From Methylopila sp. 73B (GTDB lineage: Bacteria > Pseudomonadota > Alphaproteobacteria > Rhizobiales > Methylopilaceae), in the NCBI RefSeq assembly GCF_000526315.1, contig NZ_JAFV01000001.1, forward strand, positions 3,598,501 to 3,662,500: a stretch of DNA of 64,000 nucleotides, written 5' to 3'. The position numbers were made by a program, and so were the translations under genes. Positions 8,264 through 16,932 of the stretch are shown here, in pieces. The notes under the pieces are model-generated. The model worked only from the letters and a program-made list of their open reading frames with translations, did no database searches and was not told the DNA's origin. The first letter of the stretch is position 1. Every line of letters starts with the position of its first letter.

Positions 8264-9009
8264 GCCTCGCCGACGCGCCTCGGATCTCCGGCTGGCGCTC
8301 CGCCGTCATCGTCGAGGCCGCGCCGCTGACGCCGCGGGTGAAGCGCATCGTGCTGGGCCTCGATCCGCCGCTGCGGTTCCGCGCAGGCCAGCACGTCGAT
8401 CTGCGCCTGACCGCGCCCGACGGCTACCAGGCCCGGCGCAGCTATTCCATCGCCTCCGCGCCGGAGACGCCGGACCGGCTCGAGCTCGCGATCGAGAAGC
8501 TCGACGACGGCGAGGTCTCGCCCTTCTTCCACGAGGTGGCGGAGGTCGGCGACGCGATCGATCTGCGCGGGCCGATCGGCGGCCATTTCGTCTGGTCGGT
8601 CGAGGACGGCGGACCGCTGCTGCTGCTCGGCGCGGGCTCCGGCGTCGCGCCGCTGATGTCCATGGTCCGCCACCGCGCCGCGCGCGACGACCGCACGCCC
8701 ACGGCGCTGCTGCTCGGCGCCCGCACCGCTGCCGACGCGCCCTACCGCGAGGAGTTGCTCGCGCTGGCCGCCGCCGATCCCTCGCTTGGGATCCTTTTTC
8801 TCCTGTCGCGCGAAGCCGCCCACGGGCCGTTCGATCGCGCCGGGCGGGTGGGCGCGGCGTCCGTGCGGGCGGCGACCGCGGGATGGGCGGGGCCGGCCCG
8901 GCATGTGTTCGTCTGCGGCTCGAACGCGTTCGTGAACGCCGCGGCGGAGGCGACGCTCTCGGGAGGCGCGTCGTCGGCGTCCATCCGAACGGAGCGTTAC
9001 GGCGGATGA
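8260..9009 (+). CDS. FAD/NAD(P)-binding ferredoxin-reductase-type oxidoreductase
   Basis: A 249-residue protein starting at a GTG that overlaps the stop of the molybdoenzyme gene. It has the FAD-binding RRSYSIAS motif near residue 60, a phosphate-binding LLLLGAGSGVAPLMSM around 125-140, and a C-terminal HVFVCGSNAFV of the NADH or NADPH site. There is no iron-sulfur domain, so electrons would pass directly or through a carrier to its partner. It most likely supplies electrons to the neighbouring molybdenum enzyme. Confidence 0.8.
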   Translation: MSLADAPRISGWRSAVIVEAAPLTPRVKRIVLGLDPPLRFRAGQHVDLRLTAPDGYQARRSYSIASAPETPDRLELAIEKLDDGEVSPFFHEVAEVGDAIDLRGPIGGHFVWSVEDGGPLLLLGAGSGVAPLMSMVRHRAARDDRTPTALLLGARTAADAPYREELLALAAADPSLGILFLLSREAAHGPFDRAGRVGAASVRAATAGWAGPARHVFVCGSNAFVNAAAEATLSGGASSASIRTERYGG

Positions 9010-9105
9010 TCTCGACCGTTGCGGACGACCTCAGGACCTGACAGAAATCGGGGCGGGGCAGGGGGAAAACGGTTCCGAACAGTCCATGTCATTTGACATA
9101 GGGCC

Positions 9106-11793
9106 TTGGCGCTCACGGTGGCAGATTGTCGTCCTAACACGGGCGGCGAGCTTCGAGCCTTCGCGCCTCCGCGACATCCCGCAATCAGAAGGCGCGTCGA
9201 GCGCCCGGAAAGAGCAACGCGTGGCTCTCTTGCTTCGCAGGCGGCGATCCTGAACGCCGTCGACCCCAGCTCCGTCGATCTGTCGACCTGCTCAAGCGAA
9301 CCGATCCACATTCCGGGATCGATTCAGCCGCATGGGATTCTGGTCGCCTGCGCGCTTCCGGCGTGGATCGTGAGCCATGTCTCGGCCAACACGCCGGCCG
9401 CGCTGGGGCGGAGCGGGACCGGAGAGCTGATCGGTCAGCCTCTGGCCGCCGTCCTCCCCGCGCAGCTGATCCATGACGCCCGCAACGCGCTTCAGGTCGC
9501 GATGATCTCCGGCACGCCCGAGCGGCTGCCGCCGCGCGAGACCGGCATAGCGGCGCTCGGCCGCTGCGACGTCGCCGTCCACGCGCACGACAACCTCGCC
9601 TTCATCGAGATCACCTCCAGCGACGACGCCGACACCGGCGCCGTCGATCCGAGCACGCTCGTGCGCGCGATGATCGGCAGCCTGAAGCGTTCGCCGAGCA
9701 TTCCACGGTTTCTCGCCCTCGCCGCACAGCAGGTCCGCAGCGTGACGGGCTACGACCGGGTGATGGTCTACAAGTTCCTGGAGGACGGCTCCGGCGAGGT
9801 GGCGGCCGAGGCGCTGCGCGGCGATCTCTCGCCCTATCTCGGCCTGCGCTACCCCGAATCCGACATCCCCGCCCAGGCGCGCGCGCTCTACAAGCGCCAG
9901 TTCCTGCGGCTCATTCCCGACATCGACTATGTCCCGACCCCGCTCGTGCCGGCGCTCCGGCCGGACGGCCGGCCCGTGGACCTCGGCCTCACGACGTTGC
10001 GGAGCGTCTCGCCGGTCCACATCGAGTACCTGCGCAACATGGGCACGCTCGGCACCCTGACGGTGTCGATCATGCGCGGGGACGAGCTCTGGGGCCTGAT
10101 CGCCTGCCACCACGACGCGCCGCGGCGCCTCAGCGGGTCGGTCTGCGCCGCGATCGAGCTGTTCGGGCAGGTGCTGTCGATCCAGCTCGAGGCCCGCGAG
10201 CAGGAGGAGACCCTCCGCTACATGGCCCGCTCGCGCGAGCAGCTCGACAAGCTGCTCGCGACCATGGCGCCGGAAGACACCATCTTCGACAACCTGGCGA
10301 AGTTCAGCGACCAGCTGCGCGCCATGATCCCCTGCGACGGCCTCGCGGTGTGGTCCGACGGCAAGCTCCAGACGGTCGGCGACGTGCCGCCGGAGGAGGG
10401 CCTCGTCGAGATCATCCGCTTCCTCGCGGCCCGCGGCGACGGCTCGGCCTTCGTGACCGACCATCTGGCCGACTTTCTGCCGAACGCCCACAAGCACGCC
10501 GAGACGGCCGCCGGCGTGCTCGCGATCCCGTTCTCCCGGCTGCCGGCCGATTTCGTGCTGCTGTTCCGGCGTGAGCTGGTGCGGACCGTGACCTGGGGCG
10601 GAAATCCGAACAAGCCGGTCGAGCCCAACGCCGCGGGCGGCCGCATCAGCCCGCGCAAGAGCTTCGAGGCCTGGAGCGAGCTGGTGCGCGGTCGCTCCGC
10701 GCCGTGGCTGCGGGGCGAACGGCAGATCGCGGACGCTCTGCGGATCTCGCTGCTGGAGGTGATCCTGCGGCGCGCCGACATGATCCACCGCGAGCGGGTG
10801 GCGGCGCAGGAGAAGCAGGCGTTCCTGATCGCCGAGCTGAACCACCGCGTGAAGAACATCCTGGCGGTGATCAGCTCGCTCGTGCGCCAGAGCCGGTCGA
10901 GCGCGACCTCGGTCGAGAGCTTCACGATCGACATCGAGCGACGGGTGCGCGCGCTCAGCTACGCGCACGACCAGCTCATCCAGTCCGGCTGGCGCTCCGC
11001 GCCGCTGCGGCAATTGCTGGAGGCCGAGGCGCTGGCCTGGACCTCCAACGTGCGCGAGCGGGTGATCCTGAGCGGCCCCGAGGTGAAGCTCGATGCGCGC
11101 GCGTACCAGGCGCTCGCGCTCGTTGTCCACGAGCTGATGACCAACGCGGCGAAGTACGGCGCGCTGAGCATGCCGGCGGGCCGCATCGCCATTGCATGGT
11201 CCATGCCGCCTTCGGGCGCGCTCGAGCTGAGCTGGACGGAGCGGGACGGGCCGCGGGTCGAGAAGCCCACGCGCCGCGGCTTCGGCTCCACGGTGATCGA
11301 GCAGACGATTCCGTTCGAGCTGAAGGGCGAGGCGCACCTCGCGCTCAACGCCGAGGGCCTGCGGGCCACCTTCCGGCTGCCGCCGGGCCACGCGACCGAG
11401 ATCGGCTGGCGCGAGGAGGCCCCGCCGCCCGTGCGGGCGGCCGCAAACCTCCGGGGCAAGCGGCTCCTGCTGGTCGAAGACAGCATGATGATCGCGCTCG
11501 ACGCGCAGACCACGCTGGAGGGCGCTGGCGCGACGGTCGAGGTCGCGGCGAGCGTGCTCGACGCGCGACGCTCGCTGTCGCTGATGGCCTTCGACGCGGC
11601 GATCCTCGACGTGAACCTGTTCGGCGAGACCAGCTTCGAGCTGGCCGACCACCTGAAGCAGCTCGGCATGCCGTTCATCTTCGCGACCGGCTACGGCGAA
11701 GGCGTCGTCATTCCCGACCGGTTCGCGGACGTGGCGATCATCCCGAAGCCCTATGAGGAGCGGTCGCTCCGCGAGACGCTTCCCGTCGCGTGA
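9106..11793 (+). CDS. bphP: Bacteriophytochrome hybrid HWE-type histidine kinase
   Basis: A red/far-red photoreceptor of up to 895 residues. Order of domains: PAS_2, with the biliverdin-attaching cysteine Cys62 just before EPIHIPGSIQPHG; GAF (SVTGYDRVMVYKF, LRYPESDIPAQAR); PHY; an HWE kinase core with NHRVKN (His580); and a C-terminal receiver (LLLVEDS near 786, phospho-Asp near 835 in AAILDVNLF). No ATG is available at the start; TTG 9106 and GTG 9118 are the in-frame options, and the real start may be later. Its last 43 bases overlap the convergent OmpR-type gene. Confidence 0.9.
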   Translation: MALTVADCRPNTGGELRAFAPPRHPAIRRRVERPERATRGSLASQAAILNAVDPSSVDLSTCSSEPIHIPGSIQPHGILVACALPAWIVSHVSANTPAALGRSGTGELIGQPLAAVLPAQLIHDARNALQVAMISGTPERLPPRETGIAALGRCDVAVHAHDNLAFIEITSSDDADTGAVDPSTLVRAMIGSLKRSPSIPRFLALAAQQVRSVTGYDRVMVYKFLEDGSGEVAAEALRGDLSPYLGLRYPESDIPAQARALYKRQFLRLIPDIDYVPTPLVPALRPDGRPVDLGLTTLRSVSPVHIEYLRNMGTLGTLTVSIMRGDELWGLIACHHDAPRRLSGSVCAAIELFGQVLSIQLEAREQEETLRYMARSREQLDKLLATMAPEDTIFDNLAKFSDQLRAMIPCDGLAVWSDGKLQTVGDVPPEEGLVEIIRFLAARGDGSAFVTDHLADFLPNAHKHAETAAGVLAIPFSRLPADFVLLFRRELVRTVTWGGNPNKPVEPNAAGGRISPRKSFEAWSELVRGRSAPWLRGERQIADALRISLLEVILRRADMIHRERVAAQEKQAFLIAELNHRVKNILAVISSLVRQSRSSATSVESFTIDIERRVRALSYAHDQLIQSGWRSAPLRQLLEAEALAWTSNVRERVILSGPEVKLDARAYQALALVVHELMTNAAKYGALSMPAGRIAIAWSMPPSGALELSWTERDGPRVEKPTRRGFGSTVIEQTIPFELKGEAHLALNAEGLRATFRLPPGHATEIGWREEAPPPVRAAANLRGKRLLLVEDSMMIALDAQTTLEGAGATVEVAASVLDARRSLSLMAFDAAILDVNLFGETSFELADHLKQLGMPFIFATGYGEGVVIPDRFADVAIIPKPYEERSLRETLPVA

Positions 11794-12470
11794 GCCGTGC
11801 GCGCTGCGAGGCGGAAGCCGACGCCGCGCACGGTCTCGATGGTGACGTCGGCGCCGAGCAGCTCGAGCTTGCGCCGGGCGTAGCCGACGTAGACGTCCAC
11901 CGAGTTCGGGGTCATCCGCGCCGCAGCCCCCCAGGCTTTGCGCAGCACGTCCTCGCGCGCGACCGGCGTGCCCGCGGATCGGGCCAGCAGCACGAGCAGG
12001 TCCGCCTCGCGCTTGGTGACGCTGCGGCTGCGGCCCTCCGCACGCAACAGGAGAGCGCCGACGTCGAGCCGCGCGACGCAACCGGCCAGTAGCGGAATCG
12101 GGTCGCCGGCCGCCCGGCGGCGGCGGAGCGCCGCGAGCTTCGCGGCAAATTCGCGCGGCGCGAACGGCGGCGCCAGGCAATCGTCGGCGCCCGCCTCGTA
12201 GCAGGCCAGCCGGTCCTCGAGATCGTCGGCCGCGGCGGCGACGATGACGTAGAGCTTGGGGTGCCGCGCCCGCAGCATCGCCACCTCGTCGGCGACGGCC
12301 GGACCCGCCGTCGCCGCCGCGATCACCGCGACGTCGCGGCCGACGGCGACGTTCGGCGCGCCTTCCTCGGGCGCGTCCGGGACAAGTTCGAAGGTATAGC
12401 CTTCCGCCTCCGCCACATCCGACAGCCTATGCGCAAGATCTTCTGATTTTTTTATTATGATAAGTTTCAT
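11751..12470 (-). CDS. OmpR-type DNA-binding regulator with a degenerate receiver domain
   Basis: A 239-residue protein with a full C-terminal winged helix (SVTKREADLLVLLARS, TPNSVDVYVGYARRKL, IETVRGVGFRL). The N-terminal half folds like a receiver but lacks every catalytic residue. The acidic pair is replaced by KKS (MKLIIIKKSEDL), the phospho-Asp by AAAT in DVAVIAAATAG, the Thr by Ala in VIVAAAAD, and the Lys by Pro in DCLAPPF. It probably works without phosphorylation. I chose the ATG at 12470, since homologous receivers start at the KLIII strand; an ATG at 12500 is possible. The tail overlaps the phytochrome gene, suggesting a functional link. Confidence 0.85.
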   Translation of the reverse strand: MKLIIIKKSEDLAHRLSDVAEAEGYTFELVPDAPEEGAPNVAVGRDVAVIAAATAGPAVADEVAMLRARHPKLYVIVAAAADDLEDRLACYEAGADDCLAPPFAPREFAAKLAALRRRRAAGDPIPLLAGCVARLDVGALLLRAEGRSRSVTKREADLLVLLARSAGTPVAREDVLRKAWGAAARMTPNSVDVYVGYARRKLELLGADVTIETVRGVGFRLAARTAHATGSVSRSDRSS

Positions 12471-12723
12471 CTGCCTGCGGAAATGCATGTCTCGCGACAC
12501 GATGCCTGTCCGCTTCGACGAGGTGAAGCGCTACCTATGCTGTAGCGCCAAGGCGATGCGGCTTTCGGCCTCGTGCGGGAGACCGCCCCCTGCGGCTGTG
12601 GATCGCGGGCGACGGCGGGCGGGATACGTCGTTCGCTCCACCCTTCGTTAACCCTGGCCTTCCTAACTGGAGGCACAGCGAAATCCGGCGCGCCAGCGCC
12701 CTTCAAGACGGGGTCAGCGACTC

Positions 12724-15198
12724 ATGCGCTCTTCCGGCCGACCGCCCGCTTCCTTCGACGCCGACGGCCGTCGCCAGCCTGCGGACCCGCGCCGCGGCGC
12801 CGCGCCCGGCGAGGTCCGCACCAGCCGCACGCCCGACCGCGTCCTACGCGAACGGCGCGCCGCCCGCGACGAGACCTTGGACAGCTCCGTCTCGGTCGAC
12901 CCGAGCCTGCTCGCCGGTCTCGAGCAGGCCCTGCAGACGCCGCGGATCGAGTTCATCGTCGAGGGGCTCGCGCCGGCGCCCTCCGCCGTGCCGAGCTGGC
13001 TGCGGCCGTTCGCGATCGGCCCGAACGCGCGCTTCACCCGCACGCCCGACAGCATCCTCCGCGGGCCGACGCAGAGCGCGAACGCGCCGTCCGACGCCGC
13101 CACGATCGATCCGGAAGCCGCGGCCGACGCGATCGCCGCCATGGCCTTCACCGACGTCGGCGCTCCGCCCGCGCGGCCGCTGCAGCCCGCGCGCCTGCGC
13201 CGCCTCGCCGAGGTGATCCGCCTCGACGACGACGCGCCCGAGACGCCGGGCGAGCAGGACAACGCGCGGCCTGCGGCCCCGGCGGACGACGCCGCGCCGG
13301 AGCCGGTCGCGGAGGCGCCCGCCGCCTTCATCACCGGTTCGCTCGGAAGCCCCTTCGGCTCCTTCGCGCCGGTCAGCTACTCCGCGTCCTTCGCCTGGGC
13401 GCCGGTGGCGCCCGCTGCGCCCGCGCCCGAACCGGCCGCAAGCGCGCCTGAGCCGGCTGCGATCCCGGCCGCGGCGGAGGCCGTCGCGCCGGCGGCCCGG
13501 GTCGCGACGCCCGCCCCCGCGACCCCCGCCCCTGCGGCGCCTGTCGCCGAGGCGCCCGTGCGCGCCAAGGCGCCCGTCCCGGCGCCGCAGCCAATGGTCG
13601 CTCCGATGGCGCCGATCGCCGCACCGCCCGCGCCGCGTCGCGCGGCCACGCCGTCGCCGGCCTCCGACGTCTACGAGCTGCCGCCGCTCGAGCTGTTGGC
13701 GGAAGCCGCCGCGAGCGAGCCCTGCTTCGAGCACTCCGAGGAGTTCCTGAACAAGAACTCGCTGAAGCTGCAGCAGACGCTGCAGGACTTCGGCGTGCGC
13801 GGCGAGATCATCGACGCCAACCCCGGGCCGGTGGTCACGCTCTACGAGTTCGAGCCGGCGCCCGGCGTGAAGTCGAGCCGCGTCATCGCGCTCGCCTCCG
13901 ACATCGCCCGCTCCATGAGCGCTGTGTCCGCCCGCGTCGCGGTGGTCGAGGGCCGCAACGTCATCGGCATCGAGCTGCCGAACGCCAAGCGCGAGACCGT
14001 CTACCTGCGCGAGCTGCTGGAGACGCCGGACTTCGGCGAGACCAAGCAGAAGCTCGCCATGTGCCTGGGGAAGACCATCGGCGGCGAGCCCGTCATCGCC
14101 GACCTCGCCAAGATGCCCCACCTGCTCGTCGCCGGCACCACCGGCTCGGGCAAGTCGGTCGCCATCAACACGATGATCCTGAGCCTGCTCTACATGCATC
14201 CGCCGGAGAAGTGCCGGCTGATCATGGTGGACCCGAAAATGCTGGAGCTCTCGGTCTACGAGGGCATCCCGCACCTGCTGACGCCCGTCGTGACCGACCC
14301 GAAGAAGGCGGTGATCGCGCTGAAGTGGGCGGTTCGGGAGATGGAGGACCGCTACCGCAAGATGTCGAAGCTCGGCGTCCGCAACATCGACGGCTTCAAC
14401 GCCCGCGCGGCGGAGGCGACGGCGAAGGGCGAGACGGTGGTGCGCACGGTGCAGACCGGCTTCGACCGCGAGACCGGCCAGCCGACCTACGAAGACGAGG
14501 TCATGGACCTCACGCAGCTGCCCTACATCGTCGTCATCGTCGACGAGATGGCCGACCTGATGATGGTGGCCGGCAAGGAGATCGAAGGCGCGATTCAGCG
14601 TCTCGCGCAAATGGCGCGCGCGGCCGGCATCCACATCGTGATGGCGACGCAGCGGCCCTCGGTCGACGTGATCACCGGCACGATCAAGGCGAACTTCCCG
14701 ACCCGGATCTCGTTCCAGGTGACGTCGAAGATCGACAGCCGCACGATCCTCGGCGAGATGGGCGCGGAGCAGCTGCTCGGCCAGGGCGACATGCTGCACA
14801 TGGCCGGCGGCGGCCGCATCCTGCGCGTCCACGGCCCCTTCGTCTCCGACGCCGAGGTCGAGAAGGTCGTCGACCATCTCAAGCTGCAGGGCCGGCCGGA
14901 ATATCTCGACGCCGTCACCGCGGACGACGAGGAGGAGGCGGGCGCCGAGGACGGCGAGGGCGTCTCCGAGGACGTCGCGGTGTTCGACGCGGGCGAGTTC
15001 GGCGAAGAGGGCGGCGACGCCTACGAGCAGGCGGTGGCCGTCGTGCTGCGCGACCGCAAGGCCTCGACCAGCTACATCCAGCGCCGCCTGCAGATCGGCT
15101 ACAACCGCGCCGCCTCGATCATGGAGCGGATGGAGAACGAGGGCATCGTCGGCCCGGCCAACCACGCCGGCAAGCGCGAGATCTTCCGGGGTCAGTGA
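12724..15198 (+). CDS. ftsK: FtsK/SpoIIIE-family DNA translocase lacking membrane segments
   Basis: An 824-residue protein. Residues 1-210 are charged with no hydrophobic segment, and about 210-310 are an Ala/Pro-rich linker. The motor domain follows ([20 protein letters not shown], Walker [10 protein letters not shown] near 471-479, [11 protein letters not shown] as Walker B). A gamma winged helix near 763-824 ([24 protein letters not shown]) recognises KOPS-like sequences. The motor and gamma parts are standard for chromosome translocation at division. The missing four-helix anchor suggests a second, soluble paralogue. The usual alphaproteobacterial neighbour lolA is absent. Confidence 0.88.
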   Translation: MRSSGRPPASFDADGRRQPADPRRGAAPGEVRTSRTPDRVLRERRAARDETLDSSVSVDPSLLAGLEQALQTPRIEFIVEGLAPAPSAVPSWLRPFAIGPNARFTRTPDSILRGPTQSANAPSDAATIDPEAAADAIAAMAFTDVGAPPARPLQPARLRRLAEVIRLDDDAPETPGEQDNARPAAPADDAAPEPVAEAPAAFITGSLGSPFGSFAPVSYSASFAWAPVAPAAPAPEPAASAPEPAAIPAAAEAVAPAARVATPAPATPAPAAPVAEAPVRAKAPVPAPQPMVAPMAPIAAPPAPRRAATPSPASDVYELPPLELLAEAAASEPCFEHSEEFLNKNSLKLQQTLQDFGVRGEIIDANPGPVVTLYEFEPAPGVKSSRVIALASDIARSMSAVSARVAVVEGRNVIGIELPNAKRETVYLRELLETPDFGETKQKLAMCLGKTIGGEPVIADLAKMPHLLVAGTTGSGKSVAINTMILSLLYMHPPEKCRLIMVDPKMLELSVYEGIPHLLTPVVTDPKKAVIALKWAVREMEDRYRKMSKLGVRNIDGFNARAAEATAKGETVVRTVQTGFDRETGQPTYEDEVMDLTQLPYIVVIVDEMADLMMVAGKEIEGAIQRLAQMARAAGIHIVMATQRPSVDVITGTIKANFPTRISFQVTSKIDSRTILGEMGAEQLLGQGDMLHMAGGGRILRVHGPFVSDAEVEKVVDHLKLQGRPEYLDAVTADDEEEAGAEDGEGVSEDVAVFDAGEFGEEGGDAYEQAVAVVLRDRKASTSYIQRRLQIGYNRAASIMERMENEGIVGPANHAGKREIFRGQ

Positions 15199-15253
15199 GG
15201 AGCCGGCGCCGGCCCGCCACAGCCATAAGCCGCGCCGCCGCCATGTGGGACGC

Positions 15254-15420
15254 GGGGATCCCTCCCCTGGACAGGGGAGGGTGGACGGCCGCAGGCCGGC
15301 CGGGTGGGGTGGGCCTCGGGATGAAGCTCCCGGTCGTCGCGCCCCACGCCCAAGGCCCCACCCGACCTCGGCTATCGCCGAGGCCACCCTCCCCACGCCT
15401 CCGGCGCGAGGAGGGATCGC
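15254..15420. repeat. intergenic palindromic repeat, copy A
   Basis: This copy opens with GGGGATCCCTCCCCTGG, a self-complementary CCCTCCCC/GGGGAGGG palindrome, then GTGGACGGCCG, CCGGCCGGGTGGGGTGGG and AAGCTCC. It closes with CACCCGACCTCGG and GGCCACCCTCCCC arms that pair back to the first half. It is about 167 bases long and nearly identical to copy B downstream. Confidence 0.8.
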
Positions 15421-15455
15421 CTGCGCCTCATTCTGCGCCGCTGAAATTGAAGCGC

Positions 15456-15621
15456 GGGGATCCCTCCCCTGGGACAGGGGAGGGTGGACGGCCGGAGGCC
15501 GGCCGGGTGGGGTGGGGCTCAGAACCAAGCTCCACGCCGTCGCGCCCTATGCCAAGACCCCACCCGACCTCGGCTCGCGCCGAGGCCACCCTCCCCACGG
15601 CTGCGGCGCGGGGAGGGAGGC
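15456..15621. repeat. intergenic palindromic repeat, copy B
   Basis: The second tandem copy is in the same orientation as copy A and about 166 bases long. It has the same order of blocks: GGGGATCCCTCCCC, GTGGACGGCCG, CCGGCCGGGTGGGGTGGGG, CAAGCTCC, CACCCGACCTCGG and GAGGCCACCCTCCCC. Differences from copy A are mostly single bases and short indels in the loop, as expected for a young duplication. Confidence 0.8.
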
Positions 15622-15650
15622 CCGCGGTCTATCCGGAAGCGTTTTGCGCC

Positions 15651-16919
15651 TCAGCTCCAGGCGTGCAGCGGCGGCTTGACGCCGTTCAGGGCGTAGTCGC
15701 CGAGGATCTTGTACTTCCAGCGCACCGGGTCATGCAGCGTGTGCGTGCGGGCGTTGCGCCAGTGGCGGTCGAGGTTGTGCTCGCCGAGCGTCGAGCGCGC
15801 GCCGGCGAGCTCGAACAGCTTCGAGGATGTCGCGAGCGCCGCCTCGGTGGTGAGCACCTTCGCCTCCGCCACCGCGATCTGCGCCTCGGCGACGGTCTCC
15901 GCCGTCGCGTCCGCCACCGCGCGGTCGACGGCGAGGCCGGCCTTCTCCAGCAGCGCCTCGGCCGCGTGCAGGCGCAGGCTGAGGTCGCCAATCTCATGGA
16001 CCACGTAGGGGTCGTTGGACGCGCGGTCCAAGCCGCTGTCGACCCAGGGCCGCGAGCGCGTGCGCAGGAAGGCGATCGCGTCGGCGAGCGCGGCGCGAGC
16101 GATGCCGGCGTCGACCGCAGCCTGGATGATCTGGAAGACCGCGCCGTCCGCCGTGGGCCGGGCGTAGCCGAGATAACCGGGCACGAGGTGCGTCTTGGGC
16201 ACCCGCACATGGTCGAGGATCACAGTGCCGCTCGCAGTCGTGCGCTGGCCGAAGCCGGACCAGTCGTCGATCACTGTGAGGCCAAGCGCGTCGCGCGCGG
16301 CGATGGCGTAGAACGCGCGGCCCTCGTCGTCGAGCGCGACGATCGGCACGAGATGGGCGAGCAGGGCGCCGGTCGCGTAGAACTTGCGGCCGGTCACCAC
16401 CACGTGGTCGCCTTCGTCGGAGAAGCGTGTCTCGAACTCCGCCGCGCGCTTGGAGCCGAACTCCGAGAAGGCGTTGCCGAAGCGGGCGCCGCGCAGCACC
16501 TCGCCGAACAGCAGCTGCTTCTGCCGGTGGTCGGAGACGGTGCGGATCGCGGCGACCACGCCGAGGTGGTTCTGCGGGATCTGTCCGAGCGAGGGGTCGG
16601 CCGTCGAGATCCGCGCGATCACCTCGGCGAGGGTGACGTAGGAGACCTCCGGCCCGCCGTAGTCCTTCGGCACGTTGATCGACCACAAACCGCTCTGGGA
16701 GAACAGGTCGAGCTCCGCCACGGGAAGCCGCCGCGTCCGATCGCGCTCGGAGGCGCCCTTGGCGAACTCCTCGGCGAGATGGCCTGCAACGTCGAGCGCC
16801 TCCGCGTCGCTGCGGATGACGTGGGCCGGCCGGGTCGGGCGGGGCAGGGCGGCCGCGCCGGCGGGCTCGGAGAGCGCCTCGCCCACGGCGGCGAGGCGGA
16901 CGGGGGTCTGGGCGTTCAT
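15651..16919 (-). CDS. sfnB: SfnB-family sulfur acquisition oxidoreductase
   Basis: A 422-residue flavoprotein with the acyl-CoA dehydrogenase fold, of the DszC/SfnB branch (VPKDYGGPEVSYVTLAEVIA, GQIPQNHLGVV, KFYATGALLAHLVPI, ELAGARSTLGEHNLDRHWRNARTH without repeats of family CoA residues). Members are flavin-dependent monooxygenase-type enzymes made during sulfate limitation. It lies 13 bases after sfnG on the same strand, so the pair is co-transcribed and serves release of sulfur from dimethylsulfone or related organosulfur compounds. The exact reaction of SfnB is not established. Confidence 0.85.
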   Translation of the reverse strand: MNAQTPVRLAAVGEALSEPAGAAALPRPTRPAHVIRSDAEALDVAGHLAEEFAKGASERDRTRRLPVAELDLFSQSGLWSINVPKDYGGPEVSYVTLAEVIARISTADPSLGQIPQNHLGVVAAIRTVSDHRQKQLLFGEVLRGARFGNAFSEFGSKRAAEFETRFSDEGDHVVVTGRKFYATGALLAHLVPIVALDDEGRAFYAIAARDALGLTVIDDWSGFGQRTTASGTVILDHVRVPKTHLVPGYLGYARPTADGAVFQIIQAAVDAGIARAALADAIAFLRTRSRPWVDSGLDRASNDPYVVHEIGDLSLRLHAAEALLEKAGLAVDRAVADATAETVAEAQIAVAEAKVLTTEAALATSSKLFELAGARSTLGEHNLDRHWRNARTHTLHDPVRWKYKILGDYALNGVKPPLHAWS

Positions 16920-16932
16920 AACGCGTCTCCTT

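Larger units (their letters stand above)
15199..15650. other. 452-base intergenic region holding two tandem repeat copies
   Basis: No gene is visible between the ftsK stop and the end of the convergent sfnB gene. Almost the whole stretch consists of two copies of a palindrome-bearing repeat with a 35-base spacer. The stems could end transcription from both sides. Confidence 0.8.

Noticed and set aside
15254-15621. Two repeat copies considered as a CRISPR array
   Set aside because: The units are about 167 bases, only two in number, strongly palindromic and without cas genes nearby.
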